From: Kangiella sediminilitoris
Lineage (GTDB): Bacteria; Pseudomonadota; Gammaproteobacteria; Enterobacterales; Kangiellaceae
Assembly (NCBI RefSeq): GCF_001708405.1
Contig: NZ_CP012418.1
Coordinates: 496,001 to 560,000, forward strand
Reading direction: 5' to 3'
Length of the DNA stretch: 64,000 nt
The notes under the pieces were generated by a model that ran no database searches, was not told the DNA's origin, and saw nothing but the letters and a program-made list of their open reading frames with translations. Below are positions 44,025 to 52,207 of this stretch, one piece after another (the stretch's first letter is position 1; each line of letters starts with the position of its first letter). Both the position numbers and the translations under genes were made by a program.

Positions 44025-46037
44025 ATGTGCGGAATCGCCGGTGTTATACACAGTGATAAAAACCGAACAATCGATCCACAAACCTTAGTAAATATGGCTG
44101 CGATTCAGTCTCATCGTGGCCCTGATAATTTTGGATATTACAGCCCCGAAGGTGCTGGTGTAGGCTTAAGTCATGCGCGACTGACTATCATAGACCTGGA
44201 TGAAGAGAGAGGGCGGCAGCCACATGTGAGCGATAGTGGTCGTTACATGATGGTGCATAACGGTGAGTTTTACGATTTTCAAAGGATCCGTGCTTCCATG
44301 ACTGCACAGGGAGCAAGATTCCAGAGTAAGAGTGATTCAGAGTTGGTGCTGCAGATGTATCCACATTACGGCATTGAAAAAACCGTCGAGGAGCTTCGTG
44401 GCGAATTTGCTTTTTCGATCTATGATCGCGAAGAAGAAACGATGTATTTGGTTCGGGACCGTTTCGGTATTAAACCTCTGTACTGGACAGAAACAGAGCA
44501 TGGAGTAGTTTTTGGATCTGAACTTAAAGTTCTTTTCGCGCATCCAGATGTTAAACGAGAAATCGATTCTGAAGGCTTGTATCACCAGCTGATTCAAGTG
44601 ATGGTGCCTGGTTCGACAGCATTTAAAGGTGTTAATCAGGTCCCTCCGGGCCACTGGATTAAAATTCAGCGTAAGGATGGCAAGCTAAAGATTGAGCAGC
44701 ATAAGTATTGGGATATCAACTTTCCACAAGCTGAGGAGCATCTTAAGGTTAAAGAGGAGCAAGAGTATATCGAAGGTGTGAGGGAGCAGTTATTAGAAGC
44801 CGTTCACTTACGTCTAAACGCAGACGTTCCTGTAGGTGCATACTTATCCGGAGGAATTGATTCCTGTTCCATTCTTGGTCTTTCCGCGGCAGTGCGTCAG
44901 GATCCTGTTAAGGCTTTCACCATTGGCTTTGATGATGCTGATTATGATGAGACCCCTATTGCACGAGAAATGGCTGAAATGACGGGTGCTGATCAGATTG
45001 TTTTGCCATTGTCTGCCGAGCATCTATACGATCATTTTGAGCGAACTATCTGGCACACCGAACGCACAATTTATAACACGCTGGGTGTTGCCAAATTACT
45101 GATGAGCCAGAAGGTTCGTGAGCAAGGATACAAGGTTGTTCTAACAGGTGAGGGCAGTGATGAACTTTTTGCTGGTTACCCGGCTTTCCGAAAAGATATG
45201 TTTCTTTATGGCCTATCTGATTTACCGGACAATCTTAAAAGCGAACTTCAGGATACTCTAGCAGAGTCTAACGCTTTATTTAAAGGTGCGATGCTGCCGC
45301 GTGAGGAGTTCCATTCAGAAGCCATTGATAAAAAAGTTGGTTTTACTCCTACTTGTATACAGAGTTGGATGGGATGCGATCATTTTGCTCGTAACCTGAT
45401 GAATAAAGACCGTCTATCTAATATTAAAGATTACGATCCGGGTACTGCCATGGCTGAGCAGTTTGATGAAAGTCAGCTAGAGGGAAGACATCCGCTGGAT
45501 AAAGCACAGTATGTTTGGATAAAAACTATGCTAGAAGGACAGATCTTAACCTGGGGTGGTGATCGTGTGGATATGGCAAACTCAATGGAAGCTCGTCCAC
45601 CATTTCTCGATCATCATCTTGCAGATTATGCGGTTAATATTCCGCCACAAATGCGAATTAAGGGTCCGGTTGAGAAGTATGTACTGAAAGAGGCAATGAA
45701 AGGGTTGCTGCCAGAGACTTTATACAAGAGGCAGAAATTTGCTTTCATGGCACCCCCAGCACACACAGACAAGCAAAAGTGGAATGCTCTGATGGAGCTG
45801 ATGGAAGAATTTGCCAATGAAGAAAAAATTAAAGAAGCCGGTCTTATCGACTATGGTGCACTTCAGGATATGATTCAAAGCCATGATGACCCCAGTGTCC
45901 CTCGAGACCATAAGGTTCAAATGGATGCTATTTTAAATCATGTTCTTGGGGTTCAGTTACTCTATCACCACTTTGTCAAACAGGATATCCCGAAAAAAGC
46001 CGCCGCAAAAGCACACGAGCTTGGCTGGGTAGCCTGA
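44025..46037 (+). CDS. Asparagine synthetase, glutamine-hydrolysing (AsnB-like)
   Basis: 670 residues, longer than E. coli AsnB (554). Mature N-terminal Cys2 nucleophile (MCGIAGV), RGPDNFGYY, HNGEFYDF and DSELVLQ define the glutaminase domain (1-about 200). The synthetase domain has the PP-loop AYLSGGIDSCSI and TGEGSDELFAGYP. It transfers ammonia from glutamine to an adenylated carboxylate. Context with a divergent carbamoyltransferase suggests that the acceptor might be a modified amino acid rather than aspartate; this is inference. AAGGAG lies before the ATG. Confidence 0.88.
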   Translation: MCGIAGVIHSDKNRTIDPQTLVNMAAIQSHRGPDNFGYYSPEGAGVGLSHARLTIIDLDEERGRQPHVSDSGRYMMVHNGEFYDFQRIRASMTAQGARFQSKSDSELVLQMYPHYGIEKTVEELRGEFAFSIYDREEETMYLVRDRFGIKPLYWTETEHGVVFGSELKVLFAHPDVKREIDSEGLYHQLIQVMVPGSTAFKGVNQVPPGHWIKIQRKDGKLKIEQHKYWDINFPQAEEHLKVKEEQEYIEGVREQLLEAVHLRLNADVPVGAYLSGGIDSCSILGLSAAVRQDPVKAFTIGFDDADYDETPIAREMAEMTGADQIVLPLSAEHLYDHFERTIWHTERTIYNTLGVAKLLMSQKVREQGYKVVLTGEGSDELFAGYPAFRKDMFLYGLSDLPDNLKSELQDTLAESNALFKGAMLPREEFHSEAIDKKVGFTPTCIQSWMGCDHFARNLMNKDRLSNIKDYDPGTAMAEQFDESQLEGRHPLDKAQYVWIKTMLEGQILTWGGDRVDMANSMEARPPFLDHHLADYAVNIPPQMRIKGPVEKYVLKEAMKGLLPETLYKRQKFAFMAPPAHTDKQKWNALMELMEEFANEEKIKEAGLIDYGALQDMIQSHDDPSVPRDHKVQMDAILNHVLGVQLLYHHFVKQDIPKKAAAKAHELGWVA

Positions 46038-46090
46038 CTCTCATGGTCATCACACGAGTGGTGACCACCGTCATTTATAACCAAAGTATG

Positions 46091-46125
46091 CAAATCCAAG
46101 TCAGAAAAGACTTGGATTTGTTGTA
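46091..46125 (+). terminator. Hairpin terminator after the asparagine synthetase operon
   Basis: Perfect 12-bp stem CAAATCCAAGTC / GACTTGGATTTG with a six-base loop, followed by TTGTATTCTT, a broken T-run. Confidence 0.6.
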
Positions 46126-46262
46126 TTCTTCATAATTGTTATATCTATAACTACTATTATATGGGACATTCGTTATACTAGTGTCTAAAAGATAAACAGT
46201 TCCGGGGGGAGGGCACAGGTTTTTGGCCAGCGCACTAAAAACTTCAGTGTCGAAAGTACGTT

Positions 46263-46736
46263 ATGCACATAACAAGATATACCGATTATTCACTCAGAGT
46301 TTTAATCTATCTATCATTAAATAAAGGTAAGCGAACAACCATAAAAGATATTGCCGACAGCTATGACATATCGAAGAACCACCTGATGAAAGTGGTGCAT
46401 AACCTCAATAAGATTGGTTATATAGACACCCTTCGAGGTAAAAAAGGGGGGATGAGCTTGAGTGTAGCACCCGAGGATATCAATATTGGCCGTCTGGTTA
46501 TGGAGTTGGAGCCAGACTTTAGTTTGGTTGAGTGTTTCACTTCAAAAGGAAATTGTGCCATTACTCCTGTGTGTGAGCTGAAATCAATTTTAGCATCAGC
46601 TCTGAGTGCGTTTTTACAGAGACTAAACCAATATACTTTGGCAGACGTAGTTGCCAAAGGGCAGGAAGAAAAAGCATTAAGCATACTCGGTATAGATGAC
46701 GTTAAGTCGGCAATACCTTTTAAAAATGTTGGCTAG
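46263..46736 (+). CDS. nsrR: Rrf2-family NsrR-like nitric oxide-sensing repressor (copy 1)
   Basis: 157 residues. Winged helix with TRYTDYSLRVLIYLSL and HLMKVVHNLNKIGYIDTLRGKKGG, the NsrR subgroup of Rrf2. Three Cys for the iron-sulfur cluster appear in ECF...GNCAITPVC (about 92-106). NsrR represses NO-detoxification genes until NO disrupts its cluster. It lies 6-10 kb from the nor/nir genes, and a second paralogue sits within them at 56897. A nearly G-only stretch (46203-46212) lies upstream. Confidence 0.88.
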   Translation: MHITRYTDYSLRVLIYLSLNKGKRTTIKDIADSYDISKNHLMKVVHNLNKIGYIDTLRGKKGGMSLSVAPEDINIGRLVMELEPDFSLVECFTSKGNCAITPVCELKSILASALSAFLQRLNQYTLADVVAKGQEEKALSILGIDDVKSAIPFKNVG

Positions 46737-46777
46737 AAACTTTCAGTGGGGATTTAGTGGCTGAGTTGGTTCTGGCA

Positions 46778-47872
46778 CTAAATCCGCTGCCAAATCCAGA
46801 ATATCCCCAGTAAAAAAATTATACTACTGCTGAGCAGCAAGAAGTATTTATACAAACGCTGGTTCTGTGATATGAGCAAGAGCATCGGTACTGCGATTAA
46901 TAGTATGGCTATCTGTCCAATCTCAACTCCAAGATTAAATCCTACTATGCTGGTAACTTGATGAGACTTGCTCAGGCCAAGGCTACTGAGTGCCCCGGCA
47001 AACCCAAGTCCATGGAGTAGACCAAATCCCATTGTCATTAAAATGATACGCTTTATCCAGTTCGTGAAGACATTTAGTGCCGCGAAGGCGACGGAAAAAG
47101 CAATACCTACTTCAGCCCACTTAGGTGATATATCAATTAAGCCCAACGCTGTTAAAGTTAAAGTTATTGAATGTGCAAGAGTAAAACCCGTGATTAACCA
47201 GAGTAATGGTTTTAACTTTAGCCTTCTTACAGGCTTTTGTTGCTTTGTATTTTGTTCATAAGACCACTTGAAATGAAAGAGTAGGATTAATAAGAATAGT
47301 ACGTGGTCTAAACCAATCCATATGTGAATCATCCCTTGGTAAAGATAGAAAAGAAAGGTTTCCCAGCCTGAATTAGTACCAGCATCGACGTTCCATACAA
47401 AATCTGGGCTATCGATAACTGTTTGTGTTTGTCCATTTTTTAATAACCAGTTAATCAGCAGTTTATGGCTGTTCGTTGTATCAAATAGCGCTTGGTATTG
47501 AAGTGAAAAGTGCCCGTTACACTGGGTTGTCAGTGGCTGTCTTAGTAATAGTTCTCCGTATGAATCCACAAGTGAGACATTATCTGCCCATTCAATACGG
47601 CAGGGTTCTGACTGTGTCCGTAGATGAATATGATTGGTAAGATAGCCTACTAGCTTTTGGTGAGATTGTTTTACTTCTCCCCAGGTGAGCTTTCCGTCTT
47701 GGTCAGGGTCTAGCCTTAGTGTTTGTTGTAGGTCATTTAAGGACAGCTCTATAAAACCTCTGTGATGCTCTGAAGAGATTTGCTCCATGGTTAAGTTTGC
47801 CGTACTGAATTGGTGAGCGGCAGCGTTCAGATTCATGAACAGTAGGATAGCGGTGAAAAAAATGTAGCGCAT
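46778..47872 (-). CDS. HupE/UreJ-2-like membrane protein with EF-hand-like N-terminal domain
   Basis: 364 residues. Signal peptide (to about AAA, residue 19), an extracytoplasmic domain (about 20-170) containing an EF-hand-like loop LDPDQDGKLTWGE, then six membrane helices with HIWIGLDHVLFLL and TGFTLAHSITLTL, typical of the HupE/UreJ_2 group. HupE relatives move nickel or other metals; the substrate here is unknown. Last gene in the DUF4331 operon. Confidence 0.8.
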   Translation of the reverse strand: MRYIFFTAILLFMNLNAAAHQFSTANLTMEQISSEHHRGFIELSLNDLQQTLRLDPDQDGKLTWGEVKQSHQKLVGYLTNHIHLRTQSEPCRIEWADNVSLVDSYGELLLRQPLTTQCNGHFSLQYQALFDTTNSHKLLINWLLKNGQTQTVIDSPDFVWNVDAGTNSGWETFLFYLYQGMIHIWIGLDHVLFLLILLFHFKWSYEQNTKQQKPVRRLKLKPLLWLITGFTLAHSITLTLTALGLIDISPKWAEVGIAFSVAFAALNVFTNWIKRIILMTMGFGLLHGLGFAGALSSLGLSKSHQVTSIVGFNLGVEIGQIAILLIAVPMLLLISQNQRLYKYFLLLSSSIIFLLGIFWIWQRI

Positions 47873-47881
47873 CAGGGCTCC

Positions 47882-48991
47882 TTAATCATAGTTTAATGCT
47901 TTAGCTTGACGCAGCAGAGCCCTATCACCTGGCTCTTTAACTTGTTCCCAATTGATAGTGGCCCATTTCATTGCAAGATCTGGAGCTCGAACGACATGGA
48001 TATAATAGTAGGCTATATCGGCAGCATGTAATCGATCATTTCGATGCTGGCGGAGCTTAACTCGCTGTTGAGCTAAGTTACGGTATGTATAGTCAGAGGA
48101 TTTCATAGCTTTTTCTGCACGTGCGAGTCTTACTATAAATCCGTCTTCAAGGCTGGAGTTATCTGAAGTGGAGTCCGCAATAGTCTTCAAAGCGGAGTAT
48201 ACCTGTTGCGGCCGACTGTTTTTCATTACCATATCTGCCCACTGGTACCATTGACTGGATGGGGCATTAAGTAGATCGTAGGCGAAAGCTTCTTCGGCAC
48301 CAATATAGTCCTCTTGTATTAAAAAATACGTGGCAAGTATTTGGAAATAGTATCGGCTGAGGGAGCTTGAGCTTGTTTCAGAGTTATAACGTCTCTTCAA
48401 GAGCCTGAGTGGTTGAGTTAACCCTGGGGCCTCTTGATAGATCTTAACCTCAATTGAGCAAAGCTCACCTGCTTGAATATGAATTGGTATGAGTGATCTG
48501 CAAGACGTTTCTGCAGATCCATAGTTGCCTTGAATAAGGTATAAGCGAGCCTTTATTAGTAGGGACTGAGCATAATATCGGCTATTAATTTTAATGTTAT
48601 TTAGATGTTCGATGGCTTTCCTAAAATTATGTGACTGCTGTTCAATATTGGCCTGAACTAAAGTCAACTGAGACTGCTGTTCAGTAGAAAGCTTATACTT
48701 TTTGCTGGTTACTTCCCGCTCAATGTTTTTTGCTACATTAAGGTAATGGCTATTGCCGGGAAGTTGTGACAACTCGATTAGGCTAGACATCTTATCGAGC
48801 AGTTCCTGAATATTTTGAGAGTCGCTGTAAGATTGTTTCTCTAATATATTTTTTCCTGACTGATCGGGTTTATATTGAAGTATTACCTGGTCTTCGTTTT
48901 CAGGAATCCATTGCTTAGAAAAGCATAAAGGAGATACCAGCAGCAAAAAAATCACTGCCGGTATCTGTGTGTTTTTTTTATTGTTCACCAT
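47882..48991 (-). CDS. Secreted helical-repeat (TPR-like) protein, unknown function
   Basis: 369 residues from the ATG at 48991, which overlaps the end of the preceding gene by 14 nt. A signal peptide (MVNNKKNTQIPAVIFLLLVS region, cleavage about residue 24) precedes an alpha-helical protein with TPR-like repeats (LTLVQANIEQQSHNFRKAIEHL, KARLYLIQGNYGSAETSCRS; quoted pieces near 105-165). Probably a periplasmic scaffold. An in-frame start at 49144 would lack a signal peptide. Confidence 0.7.
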   Translation of the reverse strand: MVNNKKNTQIPAVIFLLLVSPLCFSKQWIPENEDQVILQYKPDQSGKNILEKQSYSDSQNIQELLDKMSSLIELSQLPGNSHYLNVAKNIEREVTSKKYKLSTEQQSQLTLVQANIEQQSHNFRKAIEHLNNIKINSRYYAQSLLIKARLYLIQGNYGSAETSCRSLIPIHIQAGELCSIEVKIYQEAPGLTQPLRLLKRRYNSETSSSSLSRYYFQILATYFLIQEDYIGAEEAFAYDLLNAPSSQWYQWADMVMKNSRPQQVYSALKTIADSTSDNSSLEDGFIVRLARAEKAMKSSDYTYRNLAQQRVKLRQHRNDRLHAADIAYYYIHVVRAPDLAMKWATINWEQVKEPGDRALLRQAKALNYD

Positions 48992-49487
48992 CTTGAACCA
49001 AATCCTGGTAAGTATCGGTCGTTGTGACATCAAAAATAAACTCACGACCGTTAACTCCTGAGGGCTCATCACCACTCGACTTGGAGTAAGAAGTGCGACT
49101 GTAAGAGCTAAATACCTCCTGTTTGACGTTAACAGTAATATCAACTTCTGTTACCGCACTGCTCAGGGAACCATCACTGGCAACGAAAGTGAAAATGTCG
49201 CTACCAGTAAACTCTTTTGCAGGAGTGTAAGTAAAACTGCCATCGGCACTGAGCTGTACAGTTCCGGATTGTGGTTCTGCAAAGATACTAAAGGTTAAAG
49301 AATCCCCATCAGGGTCATTGGCTTGTAACTGGTCCATCACCTCTGTGTCAGTTTCTGTAGTAACTGTTAGCTTAGTAGCCACCGGTGCCTGATTCATTTC
49401 TGGTTCCGTATAATCGTTATCACTACACGCTGCCAGAATGAGTAGGCATATTAATGGTGTAAGCTTCGTAGCATGTACAATTTTCAT
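48978..49487 (-). CDS. Cadherin-like (Ig-fold) lipoprotein
   Basis: 169 residues. Lipobox LILAAC (Cys about 21). One cadherin-like/VCBS-type repeat (about 35-118) carries the calcium-binding pattern ANDPDGDSLTFSI, GTVQLSADGSFTYTPAKEF and FTFVASDG, common in surface adhesins. The C-terminal 50 residues are polar. It lies 12 nt after the DUF4331 gene and overlaps the repeat-protein gene, so the products probably act together outside the inner membrane. Confidence 0.8.
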   Translation of the reverse strand: MKIVHATKLTPLICLLILAACSDNDYTEPEMNQAPVATKLTVTTETDTEVMDQLQANDPDGDSLTFSIFAEPQSGTVQLSADGSFTYTPAKEFTGSDIFTFVASDGSLSSAVTEVDITVNVKQEVFSSYSRTSYSKSSGDEPSGVNGREFIFDVTTTDTYQDLVQDGEQ

Positions 49488-49499
49488 TTCATACTCCTA

Positions 49500-51095
49500 T
49501 TAGTTTGGTGAACCGGCAACGGGAGTTTTTAAGTAAGGGAAAAACTCATCTAGGTCTGTAGCGGATAATGGTGCACCGTCAGTGAAGGGAGCGTTACCAA
49601 CGTTTGCATCAGCAGGTTCACAATAGCCAAGATTTGTTGGAGTGCCGTTGACTGGGAATTCGTAGCATAGACGACCCATTACGACTCGTAGTGCAATATC
49701 AACAACATCGTCACCAGGTCGTCTACCATTAGGGAAGCCAGCCAAGTCATCGCCGACAACACCATATGGTGATTGCTGTGAGGCGGGTACTGCAGGAATG
49801 CCTGTGTTAAGGCGAAGCATTTCCGATGGTGTTACTGTTGCCTGTTGATTGACGCCAGGGAAGCCTGTTAGGAATGCTGCGATTAGATCCGTACGCGGGA
49901 AGTTTGTTGGGGCAATAGTCTCAAAGTTAGTTCCCAGGGTGTTGTTCACCGCATCTCTGAATAAAATATTAAGTAACTCAGGGAAACTTGGGTGCGTTAC
50001 ATAATCCGCGAACTGACCGTCATCGGCAGGGGCGGCTGTTGAGAACCTGTCTTTGTCAGGTAGTCCTATAACCACTTCGTTGACCAAGGGGTTGCTGAGT
50101 CGTGAAATTTGTACTTTTGCTCCGCCGTTAACTTCTGGTTTTTCAAATGTTGCGTTTGGGTTCTGAATTCGAGCTTGTGGTACGTAAGCTGTTGTCCAGG
50201 CTCCAATCACTCCATTACCATCACCAACGATGCAGCTGGCTGGTAGCTCCAAAGCAAAAGTTGTGACATTTTTATTACGTAAGTCATCATTTGCTTTGTC
50301 CTGAGTAATACCGCCTGGGAAACCTCCGCCATCGCCAGCACCCGGCGAACTATCACCTTCTACCGGTACGTAATTTACTAAGTCAAAGCTCTCACCCAGA
50401 TTAACAGCGAAGGGATCTGAACGCTGACCTACGAATACCTTACCTTCGGTGGAGCATCCCGGAACACTGATGTTATAAATATATTGATTGGCATAATCCT
50501 GGTATGCAGTTGAAGAACCAAAGGTTTTGTCACCAATATAGTCCCATGGCTTAGTGAAATTAGTTTCTCCACCTGAGCCTGTTATTGCTGAGGTTGTACC
50601 TGAACGAACGGGACCTTCAACAAGGTTAAGGGTGTATTGCTCCGTAAAGTTTAAAGCTGAGCTATCACCGGCAGAAATGCCCCCGGCGTTCTTTAATGGA
50701 ATAGCGATTTGTTTCTTATCGCCATCAGGACCGACTGCGAGCTCAATCCCTGCACCTCCGGCGGCGAGGTTGTTATCGAATTTAAATTGAAAGGTAAGGT
50801 CTTCTACTGCGTCGCCATCACTGTCAATGTGAATATTGTAGTCTGCAGCAGGATCTAAAGCGAAGTAGTTCGGTCCACCGTAAGCATCTTGAAGTGGAAC
50901 ATAGTTAGCGATCATTGTAACATAACCTGAACGCCCTGTTTCGTAGCTGTTAAAAACATAGAAGTCGGTGGAATCCAAAGTTGGGTAACGTGTAATGTTG
51001 GGTGCTTCACGGTGACTAGAAGCCTCTGCCTCCTGAGAAATATAAGACGCTGTCATGCACAGGCAGACAGCGCTCATTGCGATATGCTTCTTCAT
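49500..51095 (-). CDS. DUF4331 family secreted protein
   Basis: 531 residues from the ATG at 51095, with GAGG 8 nt upstream. Signal peptide ends near EAEA. The family mark is the mature N-terminus SSHREAPNITRYPTLDSTDFYVFNSYE. Beta-rich and Gly/Asp-rich thereafter, with DSDGDAVEDL suggesting calcium binding. Function of the family is unknown. First gene of a four-gene minus-strand operon ending with a HupE/UreJ-like protein. An in-frame start at 51230 would add 45 residues with no export signal. Confidence 0.85.
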   Translation of the reverse strand: MKKHIAMSAVCLCMTASYISQEAEASSHREAPNITRYPTLDSTDFYVFNSYETGRSGYVTMIANYVPLQDAYGGPNYFALDPAADYNIHIDSDGDAVEDLTFQFKFDNNLAAGGAGIELAVGPDGDKKQIAIPLKNAGGISAGDSSALNFTEQYTLNLVEGPVRSGTTSAITGSGGETNFTKPWDYIGDKTFGSSTAYQDYANQYIYNISVPGCSTEGKVFVGQRSDPFAVNLGESFDLVNYVPVEGDSSPGAGDGGGFPGGITQDKANDDLRNKNVTTFALELPASCIVGDGNGVIGAWTTAYVPQARIQNPNATFEKPEVNGGAKVQISRLSNPLVNEVVIGLPDKDRFSTAAPADDGQFADYVTHPSFPELLNILFRDAVNNTLGTNFETIAPTNFPRTDLIAAFLTGFPGVNQQATVTPSEMLRLNTGIPAVPASQQSPYGVVGDDLAGFPNGRRPGDDVVDIALRVVMGRLCYEFPVNGTPTNLGYCEPADANVGNAPFTDGAPLSATDLDEFFPYLKTPVAGSPN

Positions 51096-51460
51096 TGTTA
51101 ATACCTCTTTTTCTGTGGGGTATTTTTGTTGCGTCACGAACGAAATTTGTGTGTGAATTCGTGCGTAACATTGATACCCCGTCTTATTTAACACGTTGAG
51201 ATAACTCAAATTAACGTGCCTCAAATCCACACTATGAATGATTATGTGAAAGTTATGTAAAGAAAACGGGGTGTGTTCTTACAAATATGTATAAATGGGG
51301 GGTATTCCTGGATAGGTATAGGGGAATACGACTAGACGTTGAGCTGGTGGTCACTGTTCTGCAAAGGTGAGAAAGTAAACTCTTAATAATGCTTGCCTCT
51401 AAAGCATTTTAAGCATATAAATAGCACAATTCTTACTCTATTGCTTTGAGGCCCCCTCTA
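51096..51460. other. 365-nt divergent intergenic region with two dyads
   Basis: No gene seen. Two symmetric elements are present: CACGAA / TTCGTG about 18 nt apart (51137-51166), and TTGAGATAACTCAA inside a larger CACGTT...AACGTG dyad (51191-51217). Either could be an operator for the DUF4331 operon or the oxygenase gene. Confidence 0.4.
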
Positions 51461-52141
51461 TTGAGCAGTAACGTCATACATGTATTTCAGCATCAGGATA
51501 TTATCGAGGTCGATAGCAAGACCTTGTTTGATAAAATTACTGATGATATTGGTCGTCAGGGTTACAGCATCAACCCCAATGCCTTGCCTCCTGAGCTGTC
51601 TGAAGCTTTATACCGTCAGCTACATCAAATGTCTTATTCAGAGTTCGACTCGGCTGGAATAGGCCGGCAGTCTGATCATATGGTAAATAATTTTGTCCGT
51701 ACTGATGAAATTTGTTGGATTGATGGTTTGTCGAAAGCGGGGCAGGAGTGGTTAGCCTGGACCGGTGAACTGAGGGTTCACCTTAACTCAAGGTTATTTC
51801 TAGGGCTGTTTTCTTTCGAGAGCCATTTTGCACATTATGCGCCTGGAGACTTTTATAAGCGTCATTACGATGCTTTTAAGGGAGAGTCAAACCGAGTTTT
51901 ATCGCTGGTAATTTACCTTAATCCTGAGTGGCAACCCGAAGACTCAGGAGAGCTAGTGCTGTATCGCAATGAACACGATAGCGAAGGTATTAAAGTTACA
52001 CCAACATTTGGTACCTTAGTGGCGTTTCTGAGTGAGGACTTTCCACATGAAGTCTTACCTGCGAGCAGAGACCGTTTTTCGATTGCAGGCTGGTATCGCA
52101 TCAATACCAGTCAGGGACACAAAGTTGATCCACCTCGGTAG
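51461..52141 (+). CDS. 2OG-Fe(II) oxygenase (prolyl hydroxylase-like)
   Basis: 226 residues. The jelly-roll core has the iron triad: His-x-Asp in RHYDAFKG, and the distal His in FPHEVLPASRDRFSIAGW, with Arg for 2-oxoglutarate 10-11 residues later. The family hydroxylates protein side chains or small molecules using oxygen and 2-oxoglutarate. No ATG is available; a TTG at 51461 with GAGG 9 nt upstream is chosen over a TTG at 51446. Confidence 0.82.
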   Translation: MSSNVIHVFQHQDIIEVDSKTLFDKITDDIGRQGYSINPNALPPELSEALYRQLHQMSYSEFDSAGIGRQSDHMVNNFVRTDEICWIDGLSKAGQEWLAWTGELRVHLNSRLFLGLFSFESHFAHYAPGDFYKRHYDAFKGESNRVLSLVIYLNPEWQPEDSGELVLYRNEHDSEGIKVTPTFGTLVAFLSEDFPHEVLPASRDRFSIAGWYRINTSQGHKVDPPR

Positions 52142-52150
52142 GTAGAGATA

Positions 52151-52177
52151 AAAAAAGAGGTGCCTGCAAGGCACCTC
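52151..52177 (-). terminator. Intrinsic terminator of the nnrS-RIC-norB operon
   Basis: GAGGTGCCT / AGGCACCTC 9-bp perfect stem; on the minus strand it is followed by a run of T. It follows norB. Confidence 0.88.
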
Positions 52178-52207
52178 AAAGTATCAGGAGAATGTCTCTT
52201 ATTATTA

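Noticed and set aside
46044-46065. Hairpin GGTCATCAC-ACGA-GTGGTGACC after asnB as a terminator
   Set aside because: No T-run follows; the hairpin at 46091 is the better terminator. It may still stabilise the 3' end.
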